A stretch of 64,000 nt of DNA from Tepidanaerobacteraceae bacterium (GCA_024655905.1 JANLFP010000001.1:374892-438891), one strand, 5' to 3'. Positions 9,498-18,408 are shown, counted from the first letter of the stretch. Made by a program: numbers and translations. The notes: generated from the sequence alone by a model not told the origin.

Positions 9498-11093
9498 TTA
9501 TTCGAATATTTTCCCTTTTACTCTGATTCGTATCTTTTCGCGTTTTCCGGGCATGTAGGCAAAAGGAATCTCTTCCACATCCAGCACTTCTACGGTATCG
9601 CGAATCGCTCCAGCTTTTTCCGCTTCGTCTTTTGCCTTTTCGATTACTTTATTTATAGCGGCGTCCCTGTCCTCAATCTCCAAATCAGCCACGCCTTCGG
9701 CATATGCTCCGATTTCGGCAATGGTTGTGCCTATAGCGCCGCAAACCTCAAAGTGAGGCGGCATTACCACTTCGGATATGCCTTCAAGGTTCTCCCTGGG
9801 CACCACAAGCGCACCGCCGCCCACAAAAATGGCCTTGACGTTGCCGGCCACCGTCTTCATCTGGTCTACGGCTACTTCCAGCGTATTCTTTATCATTTTA
9901 TACGCCGCTTCTACAAGGTCTTTGTCTAAAGCTTTAACCTTATCGATGTGAGGCGCAAAGTCCGTGTCAAAGATATCGAGCTTTTTATCAAGGATTCCCC
10001 TGGCCACTGCGATATCATGGGTGGTAATTATCGGACCGCCGAAAGACTTGCCCAATCTGACCAGGTTATATCCGACGCTCTCGGGGCCATGGGCTATAAC
10101 CTCGTTGCCCTTGGTTTTCACTATTGTTCCGCCGCCAAGAGCTATGGACATAAGGTCTGGGCATCTGATGTTTGTCTTTACTCCTCCGATAGTTACCGTT
10201 ATTGAAGATTCTCTCGGGAATCCGTTTACTATATACGCGACATCCGTCGAAGTCCCGCCTATGTCTACCACAACACCATTATCAATACCGGAAAGATAAA
10301 CCGCACCTCTGACACTGGCCGCAGGTCCCGACGCCACTGTGAAAATCGGGTAATTCACCGCATAATCCGCCGACATGACCGTCCCGTCATTCTGAACTAT
10401 GAAAAGAGGAGCCTCGATGCCGCGTTCCTTTGCGGCTTTTTTAAGGGCTTCCACAGCCCTTCTCATCACCGTTATGACCGATGCGTTCAAAATGGTGGAG
10501 TTTTCCCTCTCCAGGAGAGATATGGAAGCAATATGGTTTGAAAGGGTAATCGGTATGTCTCCCAGTTCTTCTCTTATTATTTCCGCTGTTCTTTCTTCCT
10601 GGTCCGGTATCATCGGCGAAAAGACGCCGGTTATGGCTATGGAGTCAACTTTCCCCTTGATTTTCGCACATGCGCTCCTGATCGCTTCTTCATCGAGGGG
10701 AACCACATCTCTTCCATCGTATTCTTTTCCGCCACGCACTATGAATATATTTTCCGCTCCACCGATGGCCGCTTTCAAATCCTCCGGCCATCCTGTAAGA
10801 GGGGGGATAGCAGTCGTCGCCGGTGCTCCCAGCCTGAAAATGCCGACTTTATTCAGATTTTTCCTTTCGATAATCGCATTGGTGGTATGGGTTGTTCCCA
10901 GCGATACCAGGCTTATTTCTGATACTTCGGCTTTTTTGGTTCTCAGCAAAACATCCAGAGCATTTATGATTCCCGTGGTAACATCATCGGTAGTGAGTGC
11001 TTTTGCCTTTGCCAGAACCTCTTTGCCCCTGAGCATTACGCCGTCGGTAAAAGTCCCGCCCACATCGAATCCGATTCTTACATCTTTTGCCAT
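9498..11093 (-). CDS. Hydantoinase/oxoprolinase family protein, HyuA-like (short form)
   Basis: ASKHA-fold ATP-dependent amidohydrolase subunit (531 aa). The N-terminus IGFDVGGTFTDGVML is the Hydant_A_N signature. A second nucleotide-binding motif, VVDIGGTSTDVAYIVNG, falls near residue 275, followed by GGGTIVK and an FVGGGALVVPR motif. Full-length HyuA subunits are usually near 650-720 aa, so this is a compact form without the long C-terminal domain. No HyuB partner is encoded in the operon. Such enzymes open hydantoin, oxoproline or N-methylhydantoin rings using ATP. Here the DUF917 proteins may replace HyuB as partner (inference). Ribosome site GGAGG lies eight bases before ATG 11093. Confidence 0.85.
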   Translation of the reverse strand: MAKDVRIGFDVGGTFTDGVMLRGKEVLAKAKALTTDDVTTGIINALDVLLRTKKAEVSEISLVSLGTTHTTNAIIERKNLNKVGIFRLGAPATTAIPPLTGWPEDLKAAIGGAENIFIVRGGKEYDGRDVVPLDEEAIRSACAKIKGKVDSIAITGVFSPMIPDQEERTAEIIREELGDIPITLSNHIASISLLERENSTILNASVITVMRRAVEALKKAAKERGIEAPLFIVQNDGTVMSADYAVNYPIFTVASGPAASVRGAVYLSGIDNGVVVDIGGTSTDVAYIVNGFPRESSITVTIGGVKTNIRCPDLMSIALGGGTIVKTKGNEVIAHGPESVGYNLVRLGKSFGGPIITTHDIAVARGILDKKLDIFDTDFAPHIDKVKALDKDLVEAAYKMIKNTLEVAVDQMKTVAGNVKAIFVGGGALVVPRENLEGISEVVMPPHFEVCGAIGTTIAEIGAYAEGVADLEIEDRDAAINKVIEKAKDEAEKAGAIRDTVEVLDVEEIPFAYMPGKREKIRIRVKGKIFE

Positions 11094-11106
11094 ATGTTCT
11101 TCCTCC

Positions 11107-11880
11107 TCACTTGTGCCATAGTCCTTTAATATCGTATTGCTTTTCCAGTTCCCACTCTTCTATTTCAAAAAGAGGCGGCGTTTCGAAGCCGTATTTCTTG
11201 CTGTGAAGCCATCCGAATCTGTCTTTCAGTTCCACAAGAAATTCCGCATATTTTAAGGGCCCGATAATGGCGTCAACCACCGGAACATTTACGTATTCCT
11301 GAAGCTCTTTATAGAATCCAAACTGTATCGTGCATCCCAGTATTATGGCTTCTGCCCCGTCCTTTTCCACCGCTTCCTTTGCCGCATCTTTAAGCTTTTG
11401 TATTGTGACTTTCTCATCGGCATGAAAATCGTAAACTCCAAGACCCAGGGATTTGAATGACGCCAGTTTGTCTTTAAAGCCGTTTAATACCACATTGTCC
11501 ATCATCTGCGGAATCCATTTGTCCCTTCCAACAATGACAGAAAATTTGTGCCCCAGAGTCGCCGCAATATGCATGCAAGCTTCGGCCGGAGCCGTGACAA
11601 CCATTTTTTCCACTATTTCTCTTGCGTCGTGAAGCCCCGGATCATAAAAACAGCCGATTACGGATGCATCATAGCCATCCTTTTCGGCCTGTTTTATTAA
11701 ATGCAGCGTTTCGGGGATTACAAGCGCTTCATAATACCTGTACTCAAGGTGTTTGGGTCCCCTCTTTAAAGAAACCACATCCACCTGTGTTTGAGGCTGT
11801 TTGATTTCATCAAGCGCGTCTTTAATAGGCTTATCGAAGATATCAGTGCCGACCGGATTAATCCACAAAATTTTAGACAT
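11107..11880 (-). CDS. Asp/Glu/hydantoin racemase family protein
   Basis: Cofactor-independent racemase superfamily member (257 aa), first gene of the hydantoin-like operon. The two catalytic cysteines typical of the family can be placed in VIGCFYDPGLHDARE (about residue 72) and AIILGCTIQFGF (about residue 175). The first motif resembles the CFGDPGL segment of hydantoin racemases. It probably interconverts D and L forms of the substrate so that a stereospecific ring-opening enzyme can use both. ATG 11880 was chosen over the longer frame (11901) because GGAGG lies ten bases upstream and family proteins begin at KILWINP. Arylmalonate decarboxylase-like activity is an alternative. Confidence 0.82.
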   Translation of the reverse strand: MSKILWINPVGTDIFDKPIKDALDEIKQPQTQVDVVSLKRGPKHLEYRYYEALVIPETLHLIKQAEKDGYDASVIGCFYDPGLHDAREIVEKMVVTAPAEACMHIAATLGHKFSVIVGRDKWIPQMMDNVVLNGFKDKLASFKSLGLGVYDFHADEKVTIQKLKDAAKEAVEKDGAEAIILGCTIQFGFYKELQEYVNVPVVDAIIGPLKYAEFLVELKDRFGWLHSKKYGFETPPLFEIEEWELEKQYDIKGLWHK

Positions 11881-11917
11881 AATGCAAATACCTCCTTCCA
11901 AGAAATTTAATAGTTTT

Positions 11918-11947
11918 ATTATAATTTTTTCAACGCGCTAAAAGCCA
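11918..11947 (-). promoter_or_regulatory. Candidate activator-dependent promoter of the hydantoin-like operon
   Basis: Perfect TATAAT (11923-11918) with a poor -35 (GGCTTT, about 11946-11941) 17 bases upstream, and a transcript start near 11911. An inverted repeat ATCCTT/AAGGAT (11949-11954 and 11970-11975) lies just upstream. A weak -35 beside a repeat suits activation, perhaps by the neighbouring PucR protein (inference). Confidence 0.4.
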
Positions 11948-12005
11948 TATCCTTGGGCAACAAAAAAATAAGGATTTTTTGTCGCAAGAGGATAACAAGA
12001 ATAAC

Positions 12006-12048
12006 AGGCTGCCCGCGGCACAAACACAATCATGCGCGATGGCAGCCT
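12006..12048 (-). terminator. Hairpin after the pucR gene, candidate terminator
   Basis: Eight-base arms AGGCTGCC (12006-12013) and GGCAGCCT (12041-12048) around a 27-base GC-rich loop. The T tract on the minus strand is poor, so termination may be inefficient and allow readthrough into the catabolic operon. The remainder of the 228-base gap 11881-12108 holds the operon promoter. Confidence 0.4.
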
Positions 12049-12108
12049 GGCCTTTTGATAATTGTACTGATGGGATTTTTTCAATTGCTTCTGATTATAA
12101 AAACCATA

Positions 12109-13809
12109 TCAGGAAAGCATCTTCAACGCTTTTATGAGAATATGATAATAAAGCCTTTTTTGTTCATCCTGGAGTATATCCTCACCGGTCAGTTCCCTGA
12201 TTTTTTTTAGACGGTACTTTATCGTATTGGGATGGGTGTAGAGCTTTTTCGCAGTATCCTTTATGCTGCCGTTGCTGTCCAGAAAAACCTCCAGCGTTTC
12301 GATAAGATTGCTGTTTTTATTTAAGTCGTGCTCATATAGCCTGGAAAACCATCTATCCCTCAATATTTCCTCTTTTTTGTCCGGAATTGATATCAATTTA
12401 TATATCCCGAGGTCATCATAAAAACTAATTTTCCCTCTGCCGAACAGCTTATTCCCTATATCCTTTGCAAATATGGCTTCCCTATAAACTCTTTTTAATT
12501 CTTCAATATTTTCCATTGCGGAACTTACGCCCATCGACAATGAAACATCGGGATTCCTCGCGGAAAATTCATTTGTCACTTTATAAAACAAATCATTCAA
12601 TGTTTTTTTGTATAGCATTTCTCTCATATATTCAATTCTGGTAAACCCTACGAGAAGTATGCCGGCGTCGCTTTTTGGGACAAATAGCAGAACCCTGCTC
12701 TTCATGTCTTTGCATGCTTCTTCAATGGCCTTTTTCAAGTCCCTTTTTATCTTTTGAATATGTTCTTCGCCTTTTTCATAATTGTCTCTGCAGTATTTTT
12801 CAAAATCGTCAATGTCAAAAATGACGACAAAATTTTTATCCAGGAGGTTCAAACCAAGGGTCCGGGCTCTTTTCTTCATAAGCTCATTCGATGTGTATGC
12901 ATCATTTATTATGTCTTCAAAAAAGTCCGACTTAAGCCTTTGCTCCGTCTCCAGGATGGCCAGGTTCTTTAATGTGTCAATCTTTAAAGCTGTTATCGTG
13001 CTGGGAAATGCAATTTTATATAATTTATTATCAAATTCAGTCATTTCGCCCTGTTTTATGACTATCAAATAGCAATCCGTGTCATCATTGATGTTTACGA
13101 TCGAAATAGCCAAATTAAAGTCATTTTCCCAGGAGACTACGTGAGTCTGATCGGGTTTGCTTTTGCTTCTTCTTGAAACATTTGTCTCAATATGGCATTT
13201 TGCAAAGTCGCATATTTTTATCAAATTCTCTTCGATTAAACCGCCGCTTTTCCCTCTTAAAACCATATCAACAGGTTTAAAACTCTCGTCGAGAAAAAGC
13301 ACGCTTTTATTTATAATCGAAGATAATTTGTCTATTATCTCGTGCACCCCTCCATTTGTCAACAATATGTTATTCATCAAATTGTTAATTTCCTGAGCTT
13401 TTTTGAGGGCCAGCTCCTCCCTGTTCAGCAAAGCTTCATATGTTTTTTTCATGATTAGGGAATAGGGCAATTTTCTGTCTATTAAAAATAAGGGAAAGTT
13501 AATTTCATCTGAAAGCTTTATTAAGCAATCCGGCACCTGAGCGAAAGTGTCATTCCCCGGATGTATAAAAATACATGCAGCTTCACCCCTGCTCAAACCT
13601 TTTATAAGATTGAGCCTTTCCTCAACGGTCTTGTACGGATATAGGGTTGTCAATACCATTTCTCCGCCCTGAAGCCATTCAAAACAATCGGGAATTTCTA
13701 TAACGCTTACCGATTTTATAACCCTTGATTCCCCATTTCTTCCGCCAGCCCAATAAATGCCATCATCTTTTAAAATTTCATAAGCCTCTTTTACAGTTAT
13801 GCCTTCCAT
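12109..13809 (-). CDS. PucR family transcriptional regulator
   Basis: Regulator of purine/ureide-type catabolic genes (566 aa). It has an N-terminal PucR sensory domain (TVKEAYEILKDDGIYWAGG onwards, residues 1-130), a central GGDEF-like/CdaR region, and a C-terminal PucR helix-turn-helix (GSIKDTAKKLYTHPNTIKYRL, about residue 515). ATG 13809 has GGAGGAG six bases upstream. The longer frame from TTG 13881 lacks a spaced ribosome site. It sits between the hydantoin-like operon and the divergent permease gene, so it most likely senses the substrate and controls both. Its own promoter overlaps a 30-bp palindrome, pointing to autoregulation. PucR proteins elsewhere act mostly as activators. Confidence 0.88.
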   Translation of the reverse strand: MEGITVKEAYEILKDDGIYWAGGRNGESRVIKSVSVIEIPDCFEWLQGGEMVLTTLYPYKTVEERLNLIKGLSRGEAACIFIHPGNDTFAQVPDCLIKLSDEINFPLFLIDRKLPYSLIMKKTYEALLNREELALKKAQEINNLMNNILLTNGGVHEIIDKLSSIINKSVLFLDESFKPVDMVLRGKSGGLIEENLIKICDFAKCHIETNVSRRSKSKPDQTHVVSWENDFNLAISIVNINDDTDCYLIVIKQGEMTEFDNKLYKIAFPSTITALKIDTLKNLAILETEQRLKSDFFEDIINDAYTSNELMKKRARTLGLNLLDKNFVVIFDIDDFEKYCRDNYEKGEEHIQKIKRDLKKAIEEACKDMKSRVLLFVPKSDAGILLVGFTRIEYMREMLYKKTLNDLFYKVTNEFSARNPDVSLSMGVSSAMENIEELKRVYREAIFAKDIGNKLFGRGKISFYDDLGIYKLISIPDKKEEILRDRWFSRLYEHDLNKNSNLIETLEVFLDSNGSIKDTAKKLYTHPNTIKYRLKKIRELTGEDILQDEQKRLYYHILIKALKMLS

Positions 13810-13920
13810 CAGAACTCCTCCATTGCCCGGCTTTGTCTTTTTAAAATAAAAATCCTGCATAAATTTGTTGGATGCCGCCAAGCCCTTTTCTGTCTCGCGA
13901 GCAGGAAAAGGGACGGTTTT

Positions 13921-13950
13921 ATTTAATATATTACACTTAATATATTAAAT
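13921..13950. promoter_or_regulatory. 30-bp palindrome covering the pucR promoter (candidate PucR operator)
   Basis: Perfect 13-base arms ATTTAATATATTA (13921-13933) and TAATATATTAAAT (13938-13950) around CACT. A sigma-A-like promoter for pucR on the minus strand is embedded in it: TTGATT (13953-13948), 17-base spacer, TATATT (13930-13925). Located midway between pucR and the divergent permease gene. The remaining gap to 14086 is AT-rich, and I see no clear plus-strand promoter in it. Confidence 0.55.
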
Positions 13951-14086
13951 CAACCTTTTTACATTTTCATCGGTTTTATAAAAATTTTTAAAATATCAAA
14001 TTATTTGGAGGTGATATGCACAATACAGCAAATCACGCACATGGTTTTTCTAATTCAGCTATTTATTTTGAAAGGAGTACAGTAGT

Positions 14087-15385
14087 ATGGAAAACAGCAA
14101 AAATCAAGTTAATTTTGAGGAGGAGTATTCTCAAAAGCCCATACCGCAATCGATGCGCAAACACTGGTTTTATGCAGCCAGCGTATACATTGGAATGTGC
14201 GCGGTTCTTGCATGTAGCATGGCAGGCGGAGGCTTGATTTACGGCCTTACATTGCCGCAGGCCATTGTAGCCATGTTTTTAGGCCTTGTTGCCCTGGTCG
14301 CATTGTTTTACATCCCCCTCGGCAAAATCGGAGCTGAACAGGGTTTAAACACTTACCTCATAGGAGAATGCGCTTTTGGAAAAAGAGGAAGCGATATAGC
14401 AGCATCCTTTATTGTCACTGTCATACCTTGCATAGCCTGGTACGGCATTGAGGTTTCAATAGCCACTCAGGCAATGGCGGCTGTAATTCCCATGAGCAAA
14501 ATGGCTTTCAATATCGTAACGCTATTGTTCGGCATCATATTTGCGATTCCCGCAATGTACGGCATTTTGTCCATGGCATGGCTGAACTGGATAAGTCTTC
14601 CCATTATGATTTACATTATTATATTTGGCGTCGGCAAAGCAATAATGGGAACGGGAGCGGGCAGCTTGTGGACATACAGCCCGCAGCAAAATATGGGACT
14701 GATGTGGGGCATTAACATGCAGATCGGCATGATTGCTGTTGGATGCTCTTTCGTCGCAGATTATACGAGATGGATAAAAAACAAGTGGAGCGATATAACG
14801 TATTCTGGCATTGTGGGTCTTTTTCCGGCTACTTCAGTCCTTACAATCGCAGGTATGATTATGGCCCTTTCGGCAACAAAACTCGGTGTAAAGGAACCAT
14901 GGAACATTGTAGAGGTCATGATGAAACTTGGCATGCCGGCTATGGCCCTCGTATTTGTCTTTTTGCTTCAGTGGACCACATGCATCACATCTGCATACAG
15001 CTAGGGCCTGGCGCTGAAAAAGGCATTTGGAGGCAGCAGGTTCTATCTTACGCTTTTTTCCGCTCTCATAGGCACCGCATTTGCCATATCGGGCATTGTA
15101 AGCCATTTCCTCGGCTTTGTATCCATACTCGCTTCCTGGGTAACACCTGTTGCCGGAGTGATAATCGCCGAATACTTTTTTGTTTCCAGGAAAAGATTCG
15201 TTCGAAGGGAAGGCATATACTGGCCGGGTTTGATTTCCGCATTAATCGGCGGGTTCATATCGTGGAAAGTCAAATTTTTCATACCGGCTATAAATGGACT
15301 TATCATAGGCGGACTGTTATACTATATCTATCATAGAGCTTTGGGTCTGTTTGTTCCGACTGAACCTGTTGTTGAAGTGAAATAA
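14087..15385 (+). pseudogene. NCS1-family cytosine/purine/hydantoin permease interrupted by an in-frame TAG
   Basis: The frame encodes a 12-TM permease of the nucleobase:cation symporter-1 family, CodB-like (PQSMRKHWFYAA start, WTYSPQQNMG, FVADYTRW, WTT-SAYS, PVAGVIIAEYFF). It is split by a single TAG at 15002-15004, after residue 305. Reading continues in the same frame without another stop for 126 codons to TAA 15383-15385, and the downstream part (GLALKKAFGGSRFYL onwards) is normal family sequence with the last three or four helices. The total of 432 codons matches the usual length. AGGAG precedes the ATG by nine bases. Explanations are a recent nonsense mutation, a sequencing error, or UAG readthrough. 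Context suggests import of the hydantoin-like substrate. Confidence 0.82.
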
Positions 15386-15633
15386 TTTCTTGAACAATTG
15401 ATGACCGGCAAGTTTTAATTTATCTATTCCAAAACATAGATAAATATTTTCATCATCTGATGGTATTGAGTTTTTCATGCAGCAAGCATCGAAAAGAACA
15501 TCCACACATGCAAAACGGGGCTCGGAATGACCGTTTATGGGCACCATGAGCAAAAAAAGCCTGCCATAAACAATTCTACTGCAGACGTATTTCTGATTTG
15601 GGTCGCTGTCAAAGTGGTCAAGAAGACTCGTTT

Positions 15634-15670
15634 GAGTCAGGGGAAGAGTCAAGGAACCGTCCCCTGACTC
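15634..15670. repeat. Inverted repeat with a GGAACCGTCCCC core
   Basis: Arms GAGTCAGGGG (15634-15643) and CCCCTGACTC (15661-15670) flank AAGAGTCAAGGAACCGT. The right half supplies the last codons and stop of the lipoprotein gene on the minus strand. The GAGTCAGGGGACGGTTCC word resembles short dispersed repeats I associate with clostridial genomes (recollection only). The adjacent gap 15386-15633 has no recognisable gene. A minus-strand frame through it has a coding-like look but matches nothing I know. Confidence 0.5.
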
Positions 15671-16563
15671 ATTTCTATGGATTTAATAGCATCCTGCATG
15701 TTTTTTTCCGCTATCTGGGCCTTTATTTTTATAAGATTGGGGTCTCTTTCTTTTATTGCCTGCCCCAATTCCTTCAATGAATATTCCACTTTGCTGACGG
15801 TGGCAATATCTTTTATCTGAGGTTTTACTGTTTCCCACACCCCCAGAGCATCGTTTATGGCTTTTTCGGCCTCAGCATCCTCTCCGGCAAGTGCCCTGTA
15901 TGCAGCGTTTCTCAGATTGCACAGCACTTTTTTGGCATCCGGGGGGGATTTGGTTTTGAACAGTTTTTCAAACGACACCGTTTTTTCATAAAGGTCATTG
16001 GCCGCAAGCAACCCGTGATACAGTTCCTTTCTGGTGAGGGTTATCGTCAGTTCATTGAGCTTACTGCTGAAAGCATCCACCATTTCCAAAGCCGCTCCGT
16101 TCTTTACGGCCTCTGGCTGGAAACTGTTCCATTGGGTGTGTATCTGTGTTATTTCCTTTTCAAACTTTGCCCAGTCGGGTTCTGGACTCTGCCCGCTCTG
16201 ACCCTGGCCTCCTTGCTGTCCCTGACTTTTCTGACCACCTTGCTGTTCTTTCCCCTGCTGGCTGCTCTGAGATTTACTCTGTTCTCCCTGCTTTTGTTCA
16301 CTTTCCGGGGGTTTTGCCTGAGTCGGGGGTTTTGGGGGCGGCGCCTGCCTTTTCAAGTATTCCTTCTCGAACTCTTTTACTAGATTATCCACACTGTTTT
16401 GAAGTTTTTTCAGGTTCAAAGATTCCTGCTTCTCATTTTCGGAAGGCTTTGCAGGAGACTTGGCTGGCTTTTTGGAACAGCTTTGCGCAAACGCAGCAAG
16501 CAATATCACGGCAGTTAGCAAGACAATAAAGAAAAACACTCCCGGTTTTTTACAGGCTTTCAT
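15649..16563 (-). CDS. Putative lipoprotein with Q/G/S/P-rich linker, function unknown
   Basis: Product of 304 aa. It has a basic N-terminus, a hydrophobic stretch and a weak lipobox ending in Cys 29 (AAFAQSC), so it is probably membrane-anchored on the outside. Residues 30-70 are Lys/Ser/Pro-rich with a short coiled segment. Residues 72-130 are a low-complexity linker rich in Gln, Gly, Ser and Pro. Residues 135-298 form a helical domain of unknown family. GAGGTGATATC precedes ATG 16563. The final residues (MSQGTVP) and the stop are encoded inside the inverted repeat at 15634-15670, so the natural C-terminus may have been altered by insertion of that element. Confidence 0.65.
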   Translation of the reverse strand: MKACKKPGVFFFIVLLTAVILLAAFAQSCSKKPAKSPAKPSENEKQESLNLKKLQNSVDNLVKEFEKEYLKRQAPPPKPPTQAKPPESEQKQGEQSKSQSSQQGKEQQGGQKSQGQQGGQGQSGQSPEPDWAKFEKEITQIHTQWNSFQPEAVKNGAALEMVDAFSSKLNELTITLTRKELYHGLLAANDLYEKTVSFEKLFKTKSPPDAKKVLCNLRNAAYRALAGEDAEAEKAINDALGVWETVKPQIKDIATVSKVEYSLKELGQAIKERDPNLIKIKAQIAEKNMQDAIKSIEMSQGTVP

Positions 16564-16739
16564 GATATCACCTCTAAAAATTTCCTGGGAGTATTTTTCC
16601 CCCGCCGTACCATCTTTATCCGCATGTTTTTGCTTAAATCATTGTATTATTCAGCTGCAGGAACCTAGGCCGCTGCTGGTGATGTCCAAATGACCTTCAG
16701 CAGGATAGTTACATTCTGCACTATAATCGTGATATAATT

Positions 16740-17168
16740 TTATGAATCTACCAAAGCGAATATAAGCTCTCCTTCCGCAACCACCTCGCCGCTTGCTCTG
16801 GCAATTGCTTTGCCTTTCCCGACAGGCCCTTTGACTCTGGTAAGCTCCACTTCCAGAGTGAGGCAATCTCCAGGTACCACCTGCCTTTTGAATTTCATTT
16901 TTTCAATGCCCGCAAAAAGGGCAAGTTTGCCTCTGTTCGCCTCAGAGCTCAAAATGGCGCATGCTCCCACCTGGGCCAGTGCTTCCACGACGAGCACACC
17001 GGGCATAATGGGTCTGCCCGGAAAATGTCCCTGGAAATACGGCTCGTTTATTGAAACGTTTTTTATGCCTACCGCTCTTTTCCCTTCTTCCAGTTCAAGT
17101 ATTCTATCCACCAGCAGAAAAGGATATCGGTGGGGAATTATTTTTTGAATATCCTCTATGTTCAGCAT
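16740..17168 (-). CDS. fabZ: 3-hydroxyacyl-ACP dehydratase FabZ
   Basis: Dehydrates 3-hydroxyacyl-ACP in type II fatty acid synthesis (142 aa, normal length). The catalytic His is in [13 protein letters not shown], and the second conserved motif is [20 protein letters not shown], with the active-site Glu. ATG 17168 has AGGAAG seven bases upstream; the longer reading frame to 17246 lacks support. It follows the flagellar genes mbl-flhO-flhP, the same neighbourhood as ywpB/fabZ in Bacillus subtilis. This supports both the gene call and the ancestral nature of the block. Confidence 0.95.
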   Translation of the reverse strand: MLNIEDIQKIIPHRYPFLLVDRILELEEGKRAVGIKNVSINEPYFQGHFPGRPIMPGVLVVEALAQVGACAILSSEANRGKLALFAGIEKMKFKRQVVPGDCLTLEVELTRVKGPVGKGKAIARASGEVVAEGELIFALVDS

Positions 17169-17269
17169 AATTGTTCTTCCTTTCTCAAAAAATTCCGGAG
17201 GCGAGCAATTACAGCGCCCCCGGAAAATTTCGTCGCAACCGTTCATCCTCAGAATAGTTATGTCTTGTT

Positions 17270-17587
17270 TTAAATGTATTTTGACAGCTGTTTGTATATT
17301 TGATCCGCAAGACCAAGCCCTCCGCCTTTAGAAAGCTCCTCTGCCAGAGCTTCGTCGTGCATGGACTGGATTATGTCATATGAGACGCCCTGCTCTAAAA
17401 AGCCTTCTTTTGGAACCGTATCGCGCATTTTTTGCAAAAGATAGTATACAAATATGGATTCAAACTGCTCACATGCTTTTTTCAACTGTCGTTTATTTTC
17501 CCACGAGGCCGAAGCTTTACCGGATAGGCAAGATACGCTTTCATCAAATGGCTCCACGTTAAAATTTGCTGCATTGATTATATCCAT
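17270..17587 (-). CDS. flgJ: Rod-binding protein, FlgJ N-terminal domain type
   Basis: Product of 105 aa matching the rod-binding domain of Flg[23 protein letters not shown], then a terminal [14 protein letters not shown]. It caps and helps assemble the flagellar rod. The muramidase domain found in proteobacterial FlgJ is absent, as is common in Firmicutes. ATG 17587 has GGGG nine bases upstream. It sits 14 bases downstream of the FlgG-like gene and is co-transcribed with the two rod/hook genes. Confidence 0.85.
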   Translation of the reverse strand: MDIINAANFNVEPFDESVSCLSGKASASWENKRQLKKACEQFESIFVYYLLQKMRDTVPKEGFLEQGVSYDIIQSMHDEALAEELSKGGGLGLADQIYKQLSKYI

Positions 17588-17601
17588 CGCGGAGCACCCC
17601 T

Positions 17602-18408
17602 CTACTGCCTGAGGTTGTTGGCCTCTCCCAGCATCTCGTCGGATGTCTGGATGGCCTTTGTATTAATCTCATATGCCCTCTGGGCTGTGATGAGGTTCAC
17701 CATTTCTTCCACCACCTGAACATTGGACATCTCCAGAAATCCCTGGAGAATGGAACCATACCCCGTATCTGAAGCGTCCTGCTTCACCTGATATTCCCCC
17801 GATGCCGCAGTCTGTTCGTACAGATTATCTCCGCATGCCAGCAGACCTTCAGGATTCATGAACTTTGCCAGACCTATCTGTCCCAGTTCCTCAACTTCGC
17901 CGTCACCATTTTTTCCGGTTATGAGGCCATCTGCAGAAATACTGATTTCGGTATATCCATCGGGTATGGTTATATGATCTTCATCGGCGCTTAATACGTA
18001 ATAACCTTCGGATGTTACCAGATTTCTGTCGGTGCCGTCCAAAGATATTTTAAATGCTCCATCCCGGGTAAATGCGAAAGTTCCGTCGGGCCTTTCAACC
18101 ATAAAAAACCCATCTCCATCAATGGCCAGGTCGAATGTGTTCCCGGTTTCCTGCAAATTCCCTTCGGTAAATGTCCTGGTGGTAGCCGCAGGCCTTACGC
18201 CGTGTCCCACCTGCAGTCCCACGGGATTGCCCAATCCCTGCTGGTAAACATCGGGTCTTTTCAAAGTTTCATAGAGAAGATCCTTGAACTCCGCCCTGCT
18301 CTTTTTAAAGCCCGTAGTATTTACATTGGCCAGGTTGTTGGAAATGACATCCATATTAAGCTGCTGCGCCTTCATCCCTGAACTGGCGCTCCATAATGCC
18401 CGCATCAT
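17602..18408 (-). CDS. flhP: Flagellar hook-basal body rod protein, FlgG/FlhP-like
   Basis: Distal rod or rod-hook protein (268 aa). The N-terminal motif ALWSASSGMKAQQLNMDVISNNLANVNTTGFK is the rod-protein signature. The middle carries the FlgG/FlgE-type beta domain (DLAIDGDGFFMVERPDG). The C-terminus MVNLITAQRAYEINTKAIQTSDEML completes the paired helix. AGGAGGG lies seven bases upstream of ATG 18408. Position after mbl and flhO matches B. subtilis flhP, so I use that name; FlgG is the equivalent general name. It is exported through the flagellar type III system, so no signal peptide is expected. Confidence 0.9.
   Translation of the reverse strand: MMRALWSASSGMKAQQLNMDVISNNLANVNTTGFKKSRAEFKDLLYETLKRPDVYQQGLGNPVGLQVGHGVRPAATTRTFTEGNLQETGNTFDLAIDGDGFFMVERPDGTFAFTRDGAFKISLDGTDRNLVTSEGYYVLSADEDHITIPDGYTEISISADGLITGKNGDGEVEELGQIGLAKFMNPEGLLACGDNLYEQTAASGEYQVKQDASDTGYGSILQGFLEMSNVQVVEEMVNLITAQRAYEINTKAIQTSDEMLGEANNLRQ

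Noticed and set aside
15317..15652. Minus-strand frame of 111 codons in the gap after the permease
   Set aside because: It overlaps the permease end and the inverted repeat, has no ribosome site and no recognised domain. A decayed fragment is possible but unsupported.
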